From positions 1-32,888 of the forward strand of contig CAKONV010000019.1 in the NCBI GenBank assembly GCA_934098295.1: a DNA stretch of 32,888 nt. Direction: 5' to 3'. The DNA is from an uncultured Bacilli bacterium. GTDB lineage: Bacteria > Bacillota_I > Bacilli_A > ML615J-28 > CAG-313. Positions 1-9,888 of this stretch are shown one piece after another (within the stretch, counting starts at the first letter, position 1; each line of letters begins with the position of its first letter). Made by a program: the position numbers and the translations under genes. The notes under the pieces are model-generated. The model worked only from the letters and a program-made list of their open reading frames with translations, ran no database searches and was not told the origin of the DNA.

Positions 1-1554
1 AAAACAATAGCTACTAATAAAGATGATATTGAATCTAAATTAAATGAAGTAATCAAAGCCTATGAATTAGCTGACTCAATAATTAATGGTAAAATTAAAA
101 ACCTAGAAACTAAAGATGTTGAACTAAAAAATTTGATAGATTCATTAACAAAATCATCAAAAGATGCTGATACAGCTTTACAAGATGCAATTAATGCGGT
201 TCAATCAAATTTAGATACTGCTATTACTAATTTAAATAAAACAATAGCTACTAATAAAGATGATATTGAATCTAAATTAAATGAAGTAATCAAAGCCTAT
301 GAATTAGCTGACTCAATAATTAATGGTAAAATTAAAAACCTAGAAACTAAAGATGTTGAACTAAAAAATTTGATAGATTCATTAACAAAATCATCAAAAG
401 ATGCTGATACAGCTTTACAAGATGCAATTAATGCGGTTCAATCAAATTTAGATACTGCTATTACTAATTTAAATAAAACAATAGCTACTAATAAAGATGA
501 TATTGAATCTAAATTAAATGAAGTAATCAAAGCCTATGAATTAGCTGACTCGATAATTAATGGTAAAATTCAAAACTTAGAAACTAAAGATAATGAACTA
601 AAAAATTTAATAGATTCATTAACAAAATCATCAAAAGATGCTGATACAGCCTTGCAAGATGCAATTAATATGGTTCAAACAAACTTAGATAACGCAATTG
701 CTAGTTTAACTAATACAATAGCTAATAATAAAGATGATATTGAATCAAAGCTAAATGAAGTTATCAAAGCCTATGAATTAGCTGATTCAATAATTAATGG
801 TAAAATTCAAAACTTAGAAGCTAAAGATGTTGAACTAAAAAATTTAATAGATTCATTAACTAAATCATCAAAAGCTGCAGATACAGCTTTACAAGATGCA
901 ATTAACGCAGTTCAATCTAATTTAGATACTGCTATTACTAATTTAAATAAAACAATAGCTACTAATAAAGATGATATTGAATCAAAGCTAAATGAAATAA
1001 TCAAGGCTTATGAATTAGCTGATTCAATAATTAATGGTAAAATTCAAAACTTAGAAGCTAAAGATGTTGAACTAAAAAATTTGGTAGATTCATTAACAAA
1101 ATCGTCAAAAGCTGCAGATGTAGCCTTACAAGATGCAATTAATGCGGTTCAATCAAATTTAGATACTGCTATTTCAAGTTTAACTGATACAATAGCTAAT
1201 AATAAAGATGATATTGAATCAAAGCTAAATGAAGTTATCAAGGCTTATGAATTAGCTGATTCAATAATTAATGGAAAAATTCAAAACTTAGAAACTAAAG
1301 ATAGTGAATTACAAAATTTGGTAGATTCATTAACAAAATCATCAAAAGCTGCTGATACAGCTTTACAAGATGCAATTAATACAGTTCAAACTAATCTTAA
1401 TAATGCTGTTAATGACTTAAATTTATCTATTGCGAATAACAAACAAGAAATCAAAGAAGAACTTATAACTGTAAAAAAAGCATATGAAGATGCTGATATA
1501 GTTATTAATAGTAAAATTTCTTCGCTTGTTGAGAAAAATGAAGAATTAACAAAT
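1..1554 (+). repeat. Coding tandem repeat, 237-bp period
   Basis: Units begin at 133, 370, 607, 844, 1081 and 1318, each exactly 237 bp (79 codons) apart; bases 1-132 are the end of an earlier unit and a decayed unit starts near 1555. By eye, bases 1-314 equal bases 238-551 without a mismatch; later units differ at scattered sites (for example KDADTAL to KAADTAL, and TNLNKTIATN to SSLTDTIANN). The nearly perfect left copies and the more diverged right copies point to recent duplication at the upstream side. Confidence 0.95.
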
Positions 1555-1842
1555 TTATTTAATTCTTTACAAGATGATTTAAAGATTGCTGAAGAAAAGA
1601 TATGGAAGGAAATTAATAAATTACAGGATGATTTGGATAAATTAAAAGATGAAATGAATCAAAAAGATAATGAATTAGAAGAAATGATTCGTTCGTTAAC
1701 AGAAACTACTGAAAAAGATAAAAATCATTTATATACTCTAAACTGCATTTGTTTAGGATTAATCGGTTTTGTAGCAGTAGTTGTGATTTTCTTTGGTTTA
1801 TCATATCTTTTACGTACAGTTAAAAAGAAAAAATTGAAATAA
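1..1842 (+). CDS. Repetitive coiled-coil membrane protein, 5' end outside window
   Basis: The frame is open from base 1 and codes for protein there, so the gene begins upstream of the window and its N-terminus is not visible. Six full copies of a 79-residue unit, plus a partial first copy and a degenerate last one, make up almost the whole visible protein. Each unit is charged, Ala/Leu/Ile-rich and predicted helical, with phrases such as DSLTKSS, ALQDAIN, KDDIESKL and KAYELADSIINGKI. It ends in a more ordinary coiled coil (about residues 475-575 of the visible part), one hydrophobic membrane segment (LGLIGFVAVVVIFFGLSYLL) and a Lys-rich tail. The positive tail suggests a cytosolic C-terminus with the rod outside the cell. 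I infer a surface stalk, adhesin or spacer; I do not recognise a named family. A strong terminator follows. Confidence 0.8.
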   Translation, partial: KTIATNKDDIESKLNEVIKAYELADSIINGKIKNLETKDVELKNLIDSLTKSSKDADTALQDAINAVQSNLDTAITNLNKTIATNKDDIESKLNEVIKAYELADSIINGKIKNLETKDVELKNLIDSLTKSSKDADTALQDAINAVQSNLDTAITNLNKTIATNKDDIESKLNEVIKAYELADSIINGKIQNLETKDNELKNLIDSLTKSSKDADTALQDAINMVQTNLDNAIASLTNTIANNKDDIESKLNEVIKAYELADSIINGKIQNLEAKDVELKNLIDSLTKSSKAADTALQDAINAVQSNLDTAITNLNKTIATNKDDIESKLNEIIKAYELADSIINGKIQNLEAKDVELKNLVDSLTKSSKAADVALQDAINAVQSNLDTAISSLTDTIANNKDDIESKLNEVIKAYELADSIINGKIQNLETKDSELQNLVDSLTKSSKAADTALQDAINTVQTNLNNAVNDLNLSIANNKQEIKEELITVKKAYEDADIVINSKISSLVEKNEELTNLFNSLQDDLKIAEEKIWKEINKLQDDLDKLKDEMNQKDNELEEMIRSLTETTEKDKNHLYTLNCICLGLIGFVAVVVIFFGLSYLLRTVKKKKLK

Positions 1843-1855
1843 TATATAATTTAAT

Positions 1856-1927
1856 GGAATTAGTAGAAGTTTATCTTGATATTTTAAAACAAATAAATAT
1901 CAAGTTAATATACTAGTTCCTTTTTTT
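1856..1927 (+). terminator. Intrinsic terminator after the coiled-coil gene
   Basis: A long interrupted hairpin. The outer arms are GGAATTAGTA (1856-1865) and TACTAGTTCC (1911-1920). The inner arms are CTTGATATT and AATATCAAG. A run of seven T follows directly. Confidence 0.75.
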
Positions 1928-2017
1928 GTTAACTATGCATGTTAGATTATAAATTATAATTTATTAAAGGTTGATGAAAATGTCATTACCTTAAATTTTT
2001 TTAAAATAACTAATTTT

Positions 2018-2046
2018 TTGCATTTAGGCATCAATTATGTTATAAT
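2018..2046 (+). promoter_or_regulatory. Promoter of the TetR-giant protein unit
   Basis: The -35 box is TTGCAT (2018-2023) and the -10 box is TATAAT (2041-2046), with a 17-base spacer. It lies 38 bases ahead of the tetR-like start codon. Confidence 0.75.
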
Positions 2047-2049
2047 ATA

Positions 2050-2062
2050 AACGAACGTTCAT
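2050..2062. promoter_or_regulatory. Putative TetR-family operator
   Basis: The perfect palindrome GAACGTTC (2053-2060) sits in the context AACGAACGTTCAT immediately downstream of the -10 box, where transcription should start. Palindromes of the form ATGAACGTTCAT are typical sites for TetR-family repressors, and the next gene encodes one. Autoregulation is therefore likely; this is inference from position and sequence. Confidence 0.6.
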
Positions 2063-2083
2063 AAAATGAAAGGATGATATAAG

Positions 2084-2656
2084 ATGAGAGTAAGAAATGA
2101 ACAAACATATAGTGAGAAAAAAGTTCAAATAATGGAAAAGTGTTATGAATGCTACGCCAAAAATGGTTTGCACGGTACGGGAATTGCTACTTTGGCGGAA
2201 GCTGCAAAGATATCTAAAGCATCTTTCTATCTTTATTTTAAGGATATTGATGATTTAATTGTGCAATCTACTGAATACTGCATGACTAAAGTAGAAGATG
2301 AATTCATGGAAAAAGCTCCAGCTAATCCAGAGGACATCAATCGTTTTATCGATGAGATTCCTGAATGGACAGCAGCGAAGCATGGTAAAAAGTACCGATT
2401 AATGTATCAAGTATATACACATCCTAAGTATATTGAATATGGAAAAAAGTTTTTTGAAGGTGTTGAAAAAAGATATACGGAATATGCCAAAATGTTGGAA
2501 CCAAAACTGGGAGTATCATATACAATAATTTTGTCATTAATATTCATTTTTGTTAGAGCTTCTGTGCATTACGCAATGTTTGAAGATAAGTATTACATGC
2601 TATCACAAATGTCGATAATTAAAGAAGCTGTTAAAATGTTTATTAAAAAAAAATAA
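2084..2656 (+). CDS. TetR/AcrR-family transcriptional regulator
   Basis: A 190-residue protein with the usual TetR N-terminal DNA-binding domain. Residues about 10-60 hold a three-helix unit with KNGLHGTGIATLAEAAKISKA and then SFYLYFKDIDDLI, the recognition-helix and helix-4 signature of this family. The C-terminal part (residues about 80-190) is the ligand/dimerisation domain and cannot be matched to a known effector. The start ATG has GAAAGGA (2068-2074) nine bases upstream. A GAACGTTC palindrome overlies the promoter start site, so it probably represses itself. The next gene begins 22 bases after its stop in the same direction without a terminator, so the giant surface protein is the obvious co-regulated target. 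Confidence 0.9.
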   Translation: MRVRNEQTYSEKKVQIMEKCYECYAKNGLHGTGIATLAEAAKISKASFYLYFKDIDDLIVQSTEYCMTKVEDEFMEKAPANPEDINRFIDEIPEWTAAKHGKKYRLMYQVYTHPKYIEYGKKFFEGVEKRYTEYAKMLEPKLGVSYTIILSLIFIFVRASVHYAMFEDKYYMLSQMSIIKEAVKMFIKKK

Positions 2657-2678
2657 ATAAAAGAGAGGAGAAATGTCA

Positions 2679-5600
2679 ATGAATAGAAAAAAGGTTAAAA
2701 AAATTTTATTAATTACGGTTCCTATGCTATTAGCAATTATTGCGGTAACTTTAGGTATTGTTTTTAGTAATATTAGTAAAAAAAATGAATATGTCACTAT
2801 TACTTATGAAGTAAATGGTGGTAGTTATGTTGAAAATGGACATTATTTAAAAGGAGAAAAAGTAACACTTCCTAATATCACTAAAGAAAATAAAGTATTT
2901 AGAGGTTGGTATTATGATATTGATTTTTCTAATAAATGTGAGAATGAGATTATAGTTGAAAATGATATAACCCTTTTCGCAAGATTTGGTATTAAGATTA
3001 TATTAGATGCCAATGGGGGAGTAAGTCAAGATGCTATCATAATAGATGAAGATGGGAAATTAGATAATCTTAGTTCTGCATACAAAGACGGATATATTTT
3101 TTCCGGTTGGTTTTATGATAAAGAATGTAATAGAAAGGTATGGGAAACAGATGTCACTAATAAGATGATAACCTTATATGCTGGTTACTCTAAAGAAGCA
3201 GTTGGTATTATTAAAAGATTAAAAAGTGTTAAAAATGTTAATCAAGTACCACAAATTGAAATATATTCACCAAATGTAGTATTACATGATGAAAATTTAA
3301 GCGATTATATTTATGGAGAAAGTGCTAGTGGCGAAGCAATTTATCTTATCTGTAGACCTTCAAAAGAACAGGATTATTATATTATTACAACTACTTATGA
3401 TTTAGCCGAAGGTGAAAACTATTTTATTAAGACTCGTACTTCAAATATTTCTTTTTCTAAAGTTGATGAAATGGAAATTGAAAATGCCGATGAATTAACT
3501 TTGACAATTAAAAAAGAAGAACGTGAAGTAATAAAAAAGAATCCAAGTATTCATATAAAAAATATAAATGTAGCAAAATTTGAAGAAAATGTTTATACCT
3601 TTATTGATCAAGATTTAGAAAAAGAAGTTAATCGTATAACTATTAGAACCGATAAAACCATTCAAAAAGATGATTTATTAACTATTGGTCAAAATGATTA
3701 TGCATTAGATAATGATTATATTTGTAAGGTAATCAGTTCTAAAAAAGAACGGCTACAATACGTAATTGGCACTGAAATTTTTGAAGACATTTTTGTAATT
3801 ATTGATGTTATTACTCCTAATGTCGATGATATTTATGCTGAGTTAGATGTATATGGTAACAAAGAAGCTATTTTAGATGGAATTATTGAATTATCAGAAG
3901 AAACTCTTCTTCAAAATCTTGAAGAAAATGAAGGCATTGAGAAAATTAAAACTTCAATTGTAAATTCACTATATAAATCTAAATCAATTATAAAGTATGC
4001 TGAAAATATCAAAGATATTAAGGAAAAAGAAGCATTCATGAGTAAACTTGCTAATTTTTCTTTCCAGCGTCCTAAGGTAAAAATAGATATTAGTGGTACG
4101 GTTTTAGCCTTTGAAATTGAACTAAGTGGCACTCTTCAAATTAAGAATTTTAAAATAGAGGTTAGTGTTGTAATTAAAAATAGAACAGAAGTTAATTACA
4201 ATTATACAATATGTAAGTCTCGAAAAATTACTCTAAATCCTTTATTGTGGTTTTATACAAATGTTCAAGTAAACTTAAGTAATGATTTTTCTATTTCCTT
4301 AGAAGCTAAAATTGAATTTGCGGATAGTGATGATACACTAAATCGTATTGATATATCAGATGAAATTAAAGAAATTATTGATTTGAATAAAGATGCCTAT
4401 AATAAATTTACCGAGGCAATTACCGAAAGTCCTCTTTTTGAAGAAGAAGGAAGTGAACTAGAATATGTTGATATATTTAATATTCAATTAGGTGCTATTC
4501 CTTTACCACTTCCTGTTGTAAGTGTTCAAATTGAATTTAATGTTGTAGGATCTTTAGGTGCAAGAGCAGGTTTATATATTGAATTTAATCATCATTATGT
4601 TGAATCAACAACCCTAACAAATGGTACTGGAGAATTTGATAGTAGAAACAAGCCTGTAATGTATGATTCATTTAAATTCACACGAGTTACTACTGAAAAT
4701 GAAATTGATATTGCTATTACGCTTAAAGGTCAAGTAGGTTTTAGGTGTGGTTTAGAGGCAAGACTTTCATTATCAATTTTACAATTAAATTCGGTTGCTG
4801 CCGTGTATGTGTCTTTCCGCTTTGGTCCTTACATTGAAATTAGTGGTTTAGTAAGCTTTAGATATAGTTATGATGCGGTTAGAAAAATTAGTGCCACGCA
4901 GGTTTATGGAGGAATATATCTCGAAGTTGGTCTTTTTGTCAATGCTAAACTCGGTGCTAAATTTTTAGTGTATGATATAAACACTGATTTATTTGATACT
5001 AAAATTAAATTATATGATGTTGGTGACCGCTTAATTCCTTTAGAATTTGTGGAAAAAAGTAATTCACCATCCGATCCATACATTATAACTGGTAGATATA
5101 GTGGTGTGAATATGCGTAATATTGAAATGCGATATTTAGATATTGTTACTGGTGAAAGAGTTATTGATAGAGCAACTAATAATCAATATGGCGGTTGTTT
5201 TGATTATAAAATAGAATTTGTTGATGATCCAGACTACCAAACGGAAGACTATCAAAAATATGTAAGGATTGCCGGTGGACAAGCAACGCACATCAGTAGA
5301 GATTATCAAGTTAAATCTTTAAAGTTTGTGGTAAAATTAACATTACTTCCAAAGAGTGGAATCATGGCAAGTGGCATTGAAAGAATTGTTTATATGGAAT
5401 ACTATAATGCTAATGGTAGAGACTTAGTAACAAGAAATAGTAAATTTGTAAATGAGTATGAAACCGGTTATGGTACTAAATTTTCTGAGATCATTGATTT
5501 TCAAGCCGTAACTGAAGGTGAATATGTTACGCCACCAATTACGGATACTTCTATGTTTCCTAAGCGTCATGGTTATTATCTTGATATAAATGATTTATGG

Positions 5601-8600
5601 GAAAAATATTATCCTCATTTAGGAGATAAAGTAGATGAAGGATGGGATGGTAAATTTGGTAAGGCTCGATATGATGATCCTTCAACAACCTATTATCGTT
5701 TAAAATGGAAACTAAAAACTTATAAGGGAAATTTTTATGTTCCTAATTATACCAACTCATCTAATGTTGATAAATATCAATTGATAGGTACCTTTGAAAT
5801 GAATTATGTTCCAGCTTTACAATCATTTATTGTTTATACTGAAGAAATTAGGGTTCCTACTATTGAAGGTAAAAAGTATATTAAATATGAAAACACTAAA
5901 GGATTATCATTTACTAACAATTATTATGTGGTTGATAGTACCTCTATAATGTTTTCTGGACTTAAAGTAGAAAATAAGACTTACCCAATAGTTAATGTTG
6001 ATAAAACTAATAGTTATTATATTAATGGCTTTAACGAAAATGATGATACTTTTGATTTTTATGCTCGATATGAAGATACAATTGTTTATACGGAAACTTT
6101 TGTTTTAGAAACAACTTCCACAACCATTGTTAAAAAGGAATACCGACCTTTCGACTATCAAGGGAAAGATATTAGACCGCTTCCACCTCAAGAATTTGAA
6201 ATTGGGAAAGAGTTTATACTTAATGATAAAACTTATGTAATTACTGGTTACAGGGATATTAATAATAATGATTATGATAATAATCGTTATTATAACGTGG
6301 GTGCGATGCCAAATGTTGATAAAAATAGGATCTATTATGTTTTATATGAGCGAAAAGGTCTTTCAAGTTTACCAGTTTATTATGTAAATATAAAACTTGA
6401 CGGTAAACATATTGGTAGTTTTCCAGTTAAAGAAGGGGAGACAATCAACTACGAGGTTTTAAAAATTAATTTTGACGATAAGATGATTTTAAGTAATTAT
6501 TTAAATTATCCACGCGACTTATTAGACAAAGTGTTAAATGCCGATTATGAAATAGCCTGGCCAAATTTAGAAAATTATCCAAAAGAAATGCCAAAGAAAG
6601 ATTTTGATATAGAGGTAATGGCTAAGTATTCATATCAAGTATTAACTGCTAAATTTATACTAGATAATCCTCTTCAATCATTTACTAATAATACAGGAGT
6701 AACTATTGAAGATGGTAAAACTATTCTTAGTATTTTAGGAAAAATGTGGAACTATGGACAGGAAGATGAAGATGCCTATTATTTTTTCCCTACCTTAAAT
6801 GATTATTTTGATGTTACATCAAATAAATTTTATACTTATATTGGTTGGCAAAATGACAAAGGAGAAATCTACTATGCCAATACAAGAATGGCATTTACAT
6901 CCTCAGTGACATACACGCCAATATTTAAAGAAGGTAAAGCAGATGTTATAATTTACTTTATGAATTATTCCGATTATGGTTATGAGTATTATGAACATAT
7001 TATAAAAGGTGATTATTACGGTAAAACCTTAAGAGAAGTAATCGAACAGGAAAATATTGAATTACCAAATAGAATTGACGCTAATGGCAAATGGCAATAT
7101 ACTTTCTTAGACTGGGGAGTTGATATTGATAATTATATTATTGGTAGTGAAAAGGATTTAAATGGTGGTATTAAACGAACACTTACTTTTAAGGCTAATT
7201 ATCAACAAGAAAAGAAAAAATATACTATTACATTTGATGCCGTTGATGGGTTATTCAGCGATGGTAAACAATTATATCAAGTTACTGATGAATTTGATAA
7301 AATCATTAAATTAAATGAAATTTTGCCAAATAATTATCAAACCGAAGCTGGCACTTTTGTTTTCGCTTATTGGACGACAAGACTATATGATGAAACCAGC
7401 AAAATTACCAGTTTCGAAATTGAAGTAGGAACTAATAATTTAACTTATTATGCTTATTATATTCTAGAACCAGCTACAATTACTCTTAACTTTAAAGGAA
7501 AAGTGGAAACATCAAATAATGATGGTACGGGTCTAGTTTATTTTAATAACAATAAGGCCTTGACAACTTTGACTGTAGAGGGTACTTATGGGACTTCTTA
7601 TTATTTACTTGCCAGTATGTTTAAAGTTGATGTTAAATCAAAAACATATCTTCCTAGTTATCTAAAATGGACCGTCAATGGAATAGAATATATTAGTGAA
7701 TTTTACAATGACAACTATATGGCAAGAATACCTTTTGATCATAATGTCGATGTAGAAATTATTTTTATGGAACCAACAATAAAAGAAGTAACAATTACTT
7801 TTATTTCTGATGGTAAATGTTATGATATTAATGGTAATGAATTAGAAGATGTTTATTGTCAAGGAGTTATGGGAGATTTACGTCATTTTACAAACTATAC
7901 ACAAAACTATGGTACGACTATAAAAGCTCCTAATGTTTATTACTATAGTGAAAATTATTATGTCTTTGATGGCTTTGTAACTACAATTATTGATGAAAAT
8001 GGTATTGAACAGCAAATTAAAGTAAAACCTGGTGAAGAAATTACTTTTGAAGAAGATCGAATATACACGGCTGTTTATTTACATGATACAACCTCACAAG
8101 TAGAACTTATCTTTAAATCAGAACCTTATAGTGGAGTTATTGAAGATAAAGATAAAATCGATGGGTTAATGATTTTCCCTGATGGTAGTGTGGAAATTCA
8201 ACATTTTGGAACTAATGGCGAAAAAATTAATTTTCAACCAAAGCCTAAATGCAATGGTAAAACATTTGTAGGTTGGACCACTGATGGCAAAAATTTAATA
8301 ACGAGTGATGAGTTAAAAGAAATGGTGTATGAGAAAAGAACGACGTATTATGCTGTTTATGAAGATAACACGGAAGGATTTACCGTAATTATTAATAGTG
8401 GTATTGGTAAATTTATCGATGGAACAACTCAAAAGAAAGTATTAAATGTTCCTTTTGGAACTTTGACAATTGACTTAGAAAAACCTATTTATAGTGCGGA
8501 TAATCTAATTTTTAGTCATTATGAAACAAAAGATGGAGTTCCCGTTACAGCTATTGAAAATGATATAGAAATATATGCGTGTTATGGTGTTGAAATTAAG

Positions 8601-9827
8601 GACTTTGAAGGACTTAAAAAAGTTAATGAAGCTTTAAATGCGAATTATGTATTAACAAAAGATATTATCATTGGTGAAAAAGCTGCCTATGGAAACTTTG
8701 TAGATTTAATAGAATGGGAAAGTATTGGTAGAACATCTATTGAAGGTTTTTCCGGTAAATTTAATGGTAATGGACATGTTATTAGATTTAATTCAAAAGT
8801 GGAAAAGTTAGAAAACTTTGGTTTATTCTCGAAAGTGAGCGGTATGGTATATAATCTATACGTAGGTTCATCTTTCAGTTATAAAGGTAATTTAGTCAAA
8901 GAAGAAGTAATTGGTACTTTTGTAAGAGAAGTAACAGAAAAAGGACGAATTATTGATTGTGCAAGTATGCAGACAATTGAATTATCCATTACAACCAATA
9001 AAAAAATTACTATTGGTGGTTCAATTGGTATAAACTATGGACTTATCGATGGCTTCTTTAGTTCAATGAATGGTACAATACTTTTAGAAAATGATGGTTT
9101 AAGTTATTTAGGTTCCGTAGTAGGTAGCAATTATGGTACAATTAAAAATACAACTCAAACTGGTAGAAATGGTAATGTTGCGGTAGTTTTACCAAGAAGT
9201 CCCAAAACTTATATTGGAAATTTATGTGGTTACAATTGTGGTTTATTGGAAAATAGTTTTGTTGATAGAGCCATTCATTTAAGTTTTACGGATGGTAGTA
9301 ATCGCTATTTAAATGATTCGGTACAAGCATCAGGAATTGTAGGTTTAAATGAAGGTTTGATTAATGAATGTACATTCTATAATGAAGATTTCTATTGTCA
9401 AATTAGTGATGTTATGATTAAAGAAAATAAATATTTAGTTACTCTAGAATTTGATAAAGAAGGAAAATTAGAAAAAATAGTCATTTACCTATATGAAGAA
9501 ACTTCTCAAGGACCAATGTATATCATCAAATATATAATATATCTAGATGAAAATGCGGTAAAGAGTGGTTTGGATCATTGCGAAGAATATACATATCAAG
9601 AATTTGCAAGTAAATATCCTGATATTTATAATAAGATTAAAGGTATTGATGTTATTGTTAATTACAACCAAATTACATTAAATCAAAAAGATGGTAAAAC
9701 AAATAATGTTTATATCGTTAATTATGTCGGAACAGGTAATATTACTGCTCTTGCAAGTAGTTGTAATTACGATGAAATTAAGTGGAGTTATTTAAGAAGA
9801 TTATACGCAATTAATTACTACAAATAA
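2679..9827 (+). CDS. Giant membrane-anchored surface protein with InlB-type and GLUG-like repeats
   Basis: About 2382 residues. An in-frame ATG at 2673 is only two bases from the Shine-Dalgarno GAGAGGAG (2663-2670), so I prefer ATG 2679, eight bases away. The N-terminus is a Lys/Arg-rich start and one hydrophobic segment (about residues 5-30), an uncleaved anchor or signal peptide. Two InlB_B/Flg_new-like repeats follow (about 38-172; FRGWYYD, FSGWFYD). A long beta-rich middle (about 200-1250) is unrecognised. Further degenerate InlB-like repeats lie around 1340-1960 (YIGWQND, FVGWTTD), and a GLUG-like series at about 2020-2200 (FSGKFNGNGH, GSIGINYG, GSVVGSNYG, GNLCGYNCG). There is no LPXTG motif or C-terminal membrane segment. 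It is probably extracellular and adhesive, anchored at its N-terminus. It is in an apparent operon with the TetR regulator. Confidence 0.85.
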   Translation: MNRKKVKKILLITVPMLLAIIAVTLGIVFSNISKKNEYVTITYEVNGGSYVENGHYLKGEKVTLPNITKENKVFRGWYYDIDFSNKCENEIIVENDITLFARFGIKIILDANGGVSQDAIIIDEDGKLDNLSSAYKDGYIFSGWFYDKECNRKVWETDVTNKMITLYAGYSKEAVGIIKRLKSVKNVNQVPQIEIYSPNVVLHDENLSDYIYGESASGEAIYLICRPSKEQDYYIITTTYDLAEGENYFIKTRTSNISFSKVDEMEIENADELTLTIKKEEREVIKKNPSIHIKNINVAKFEENVYTFIDQDLEKEVNRITIRTDKTIQKDDLLTIGQNDYALDNDYICKVISSKKERLQYVIGTEIFEDIFVIIDVITPNVDDIYAELDVYGNKEAILDGIIELSEETLLQNLEENEGIEKIKTSIVNSLYKSKSIIKYAENIKDIKEKEAFMSKLANFSFQRPKVKIDISGTVLAFEIELSGTLQIKNFKIEVSVVIKNRTEVNYNYTICKSRKITLNPLLWFYTNVQVNLSNDFSISLEAKIEFADSDDTLNRIDISDEIKEIIDLNKDAYNKFTEAITESPLFEEEGSELEYVDIFNIQLGAIPLPLPVVSVQIEFNVVGSLGARAGLYIEFNHHYVESTTLTNGTGEFDSRNKPVMYDSFKFTRVTTENEIDIAITLKGQVGFRCGLEARLSLSILQLNSVAAVYVSFRFGPYIEISGLVSFRYSYDAVRKISATQVYGGIYLEVGLFVNAKLGAKFLVYDINTDLFDTKIKLYDVGDRLIPLEFVEKSNSPSDPYIITGRYSGVNMRNIEMRYLDIVTGERVIDRATNNQYGGCFDYKIEFVDDPDYQTEDYQKYVRIAGGQATHISRDYQVKSLKFVVKLTLLPKSGIMASGIERIVYMEYYNANGRDLVTRNSKFVNEYETGYGTKFSEIIDFQAVTEGEYVTPPITDTSMFPKRHGYYLDINDLWEKYYPHLGDKVDEGWDGKFGKARYDDPSTTYYRLKWKLKTYKGNFYVPNYTNSSNVDKYQLIGTFEMNYVPALQSFIVYTEEIRVPTIEGKKYIKYENTKGLSFTNNYYVVDSTSIMFSGLKVENKTYPIVNVDKTNSYYINGFNENDDTFDFYARYEDTIVYTETFVLETTSTTIVKKEYRPFDYQGKDIRPLPPQEFEIGKEFILNDKTYVITGYRDINNNDYDNNRYYNVGAMPNVDKNRIYYVLYERKGLSSLPVYYVNIKLDGKHIGSFPVKEGETINYEVLKINFDDKMILSNYLNYPRDLLDKVLNADYEIAWPNLENYPKEMPKKDFDIEVMAKYSYQVLTAKFILDNPLQSFTNNTGVTIEDGKTILSILGKMWNYGQEDEDAYYFFPTLNDYFDVTSNKFYTYIGWQNDKGEIYYANTRMAFTSSVTYTPIFKEGKADVIIYFMNYSDYGYEYYEHIIKGDYYGKTLREVIEQENIELPNRIDANGKWQYTFLDWGVDIDNYIIGSEKDLNGGIKRTLTFKANYQQEKKKYTITFDAVDGLFSDGKQLYQVTDEFDKIIKLNEILPNNYQTEAGTFVFAYWTTRLYDETSKITSFEIEVGTNNLTYYAYYILEPATITLNFKGKVETSNNDGTGLVYFNNNKALTTLTVEGTYGTSYYLLASMFKVDVKSKTYLPSYLKWTVNGIEYISEFYNDNYMARIPFDHNVDVEIIFMEPTIKEVTITFISDGKCYDINGNELEDVYCQGVMGDLRHFTNYTQNYGTTIKAPNVYYYSENYYVFDGFVTTIIDENGIEQQIKVKPGEEITFEEDRIYTAVYLHDTTSQVELIFKSEPYSGVIEDKDKIDGLMIFPDGSVEIQHFGTNGEKINFQPKPKCNGKTFVGWTTDGKNLITSDELKEMVYEKRTTYYAVYEDNTEGFTVIINSGIGKFIDGTTQKKVLNVPFGTLTIDLEKPIYSADNLIFSHYETKDGVPVTAIENDIEIYACYGVEIKDFEGLKKVNEALNANYVLTKDIIIGEKAAYGNFVDLIEWESIGRTSIEGFSGKFNGNGHVIRFNSKVEKLENFGLFSKVSGMVYNLYVGSSFSYKGNLVKEEVIGTFVREVTEKGRIIDCASMQTIELSITTNKKITIGGSIGINYGLIDGFFSSMNGTILLENDGLSYLGSVVGSNYGTIKNTTQTGRNGNVAVVLPRSPKTYIGNLCGYNCGLLENSFVDRAIHLSFTDGSNRYLNDSVQASGIVGLNEGLINECTFYNEDFYCQISDVMIKENKYLVTLEFDKEGKLEKIVIYLYEETSQGPMYIIKYIIYLDENAVKSGLDHCEEYTYQEFASKYPDIYNKIKGIDVIVNYNQITLNQKDGKTNNVYIVNYVGTGNITALASSCNYDEIKWSYLRRLYAINYYK

Positions 9828-9837
9828 TTAAAACTAT

Positions 9838-9887
9838 AAAAAAAGCTGTAAAGAATAGGAGTTTACCTACTATTTACAGCTTTTTTA
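9838..9887. terminator. Bidirectional terminator between convergent genes
   Basis: The arms AAAAAAGCTGTAAA and TTTACAGCTTTTTT form a symmetrical A-rich/T-rich hairpin with a further paired inner part (AATAGGAG / CCTACTATT). T-tracts on both strands let it serve the giant protein gene (+) and glyA (-), whose stop codon lies just outside the stem. Confidence 0.85.
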
Positions 9888-9888
9888 T

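Noticed and set aside
1..1554. CRISPR-like array of regular repeats
   Set aside because: The 237-bp units are contiguous, lie in one open reading frame and have no unique spacers; they are protein repeats.
2603..2797. Minus-strand open frame of 64 codons opposite the tetR/giant-gene junction
   Set aside because: It is antisense to two clear genes, has no ribosome binding site and has a composition explained by the opposite strand.
3911..4132. Minus-strand open frame of 73 codons inside the giant gene
   Set aside because: It is a shadow of the giant protein's reading frame with no initiation signals.
9700..9827. Sortase LPXTG anchor at the end of the giant protein
   Set aside because: The C-terminus has no LPXTG-like motif, hydrophobic segment or charged tail.
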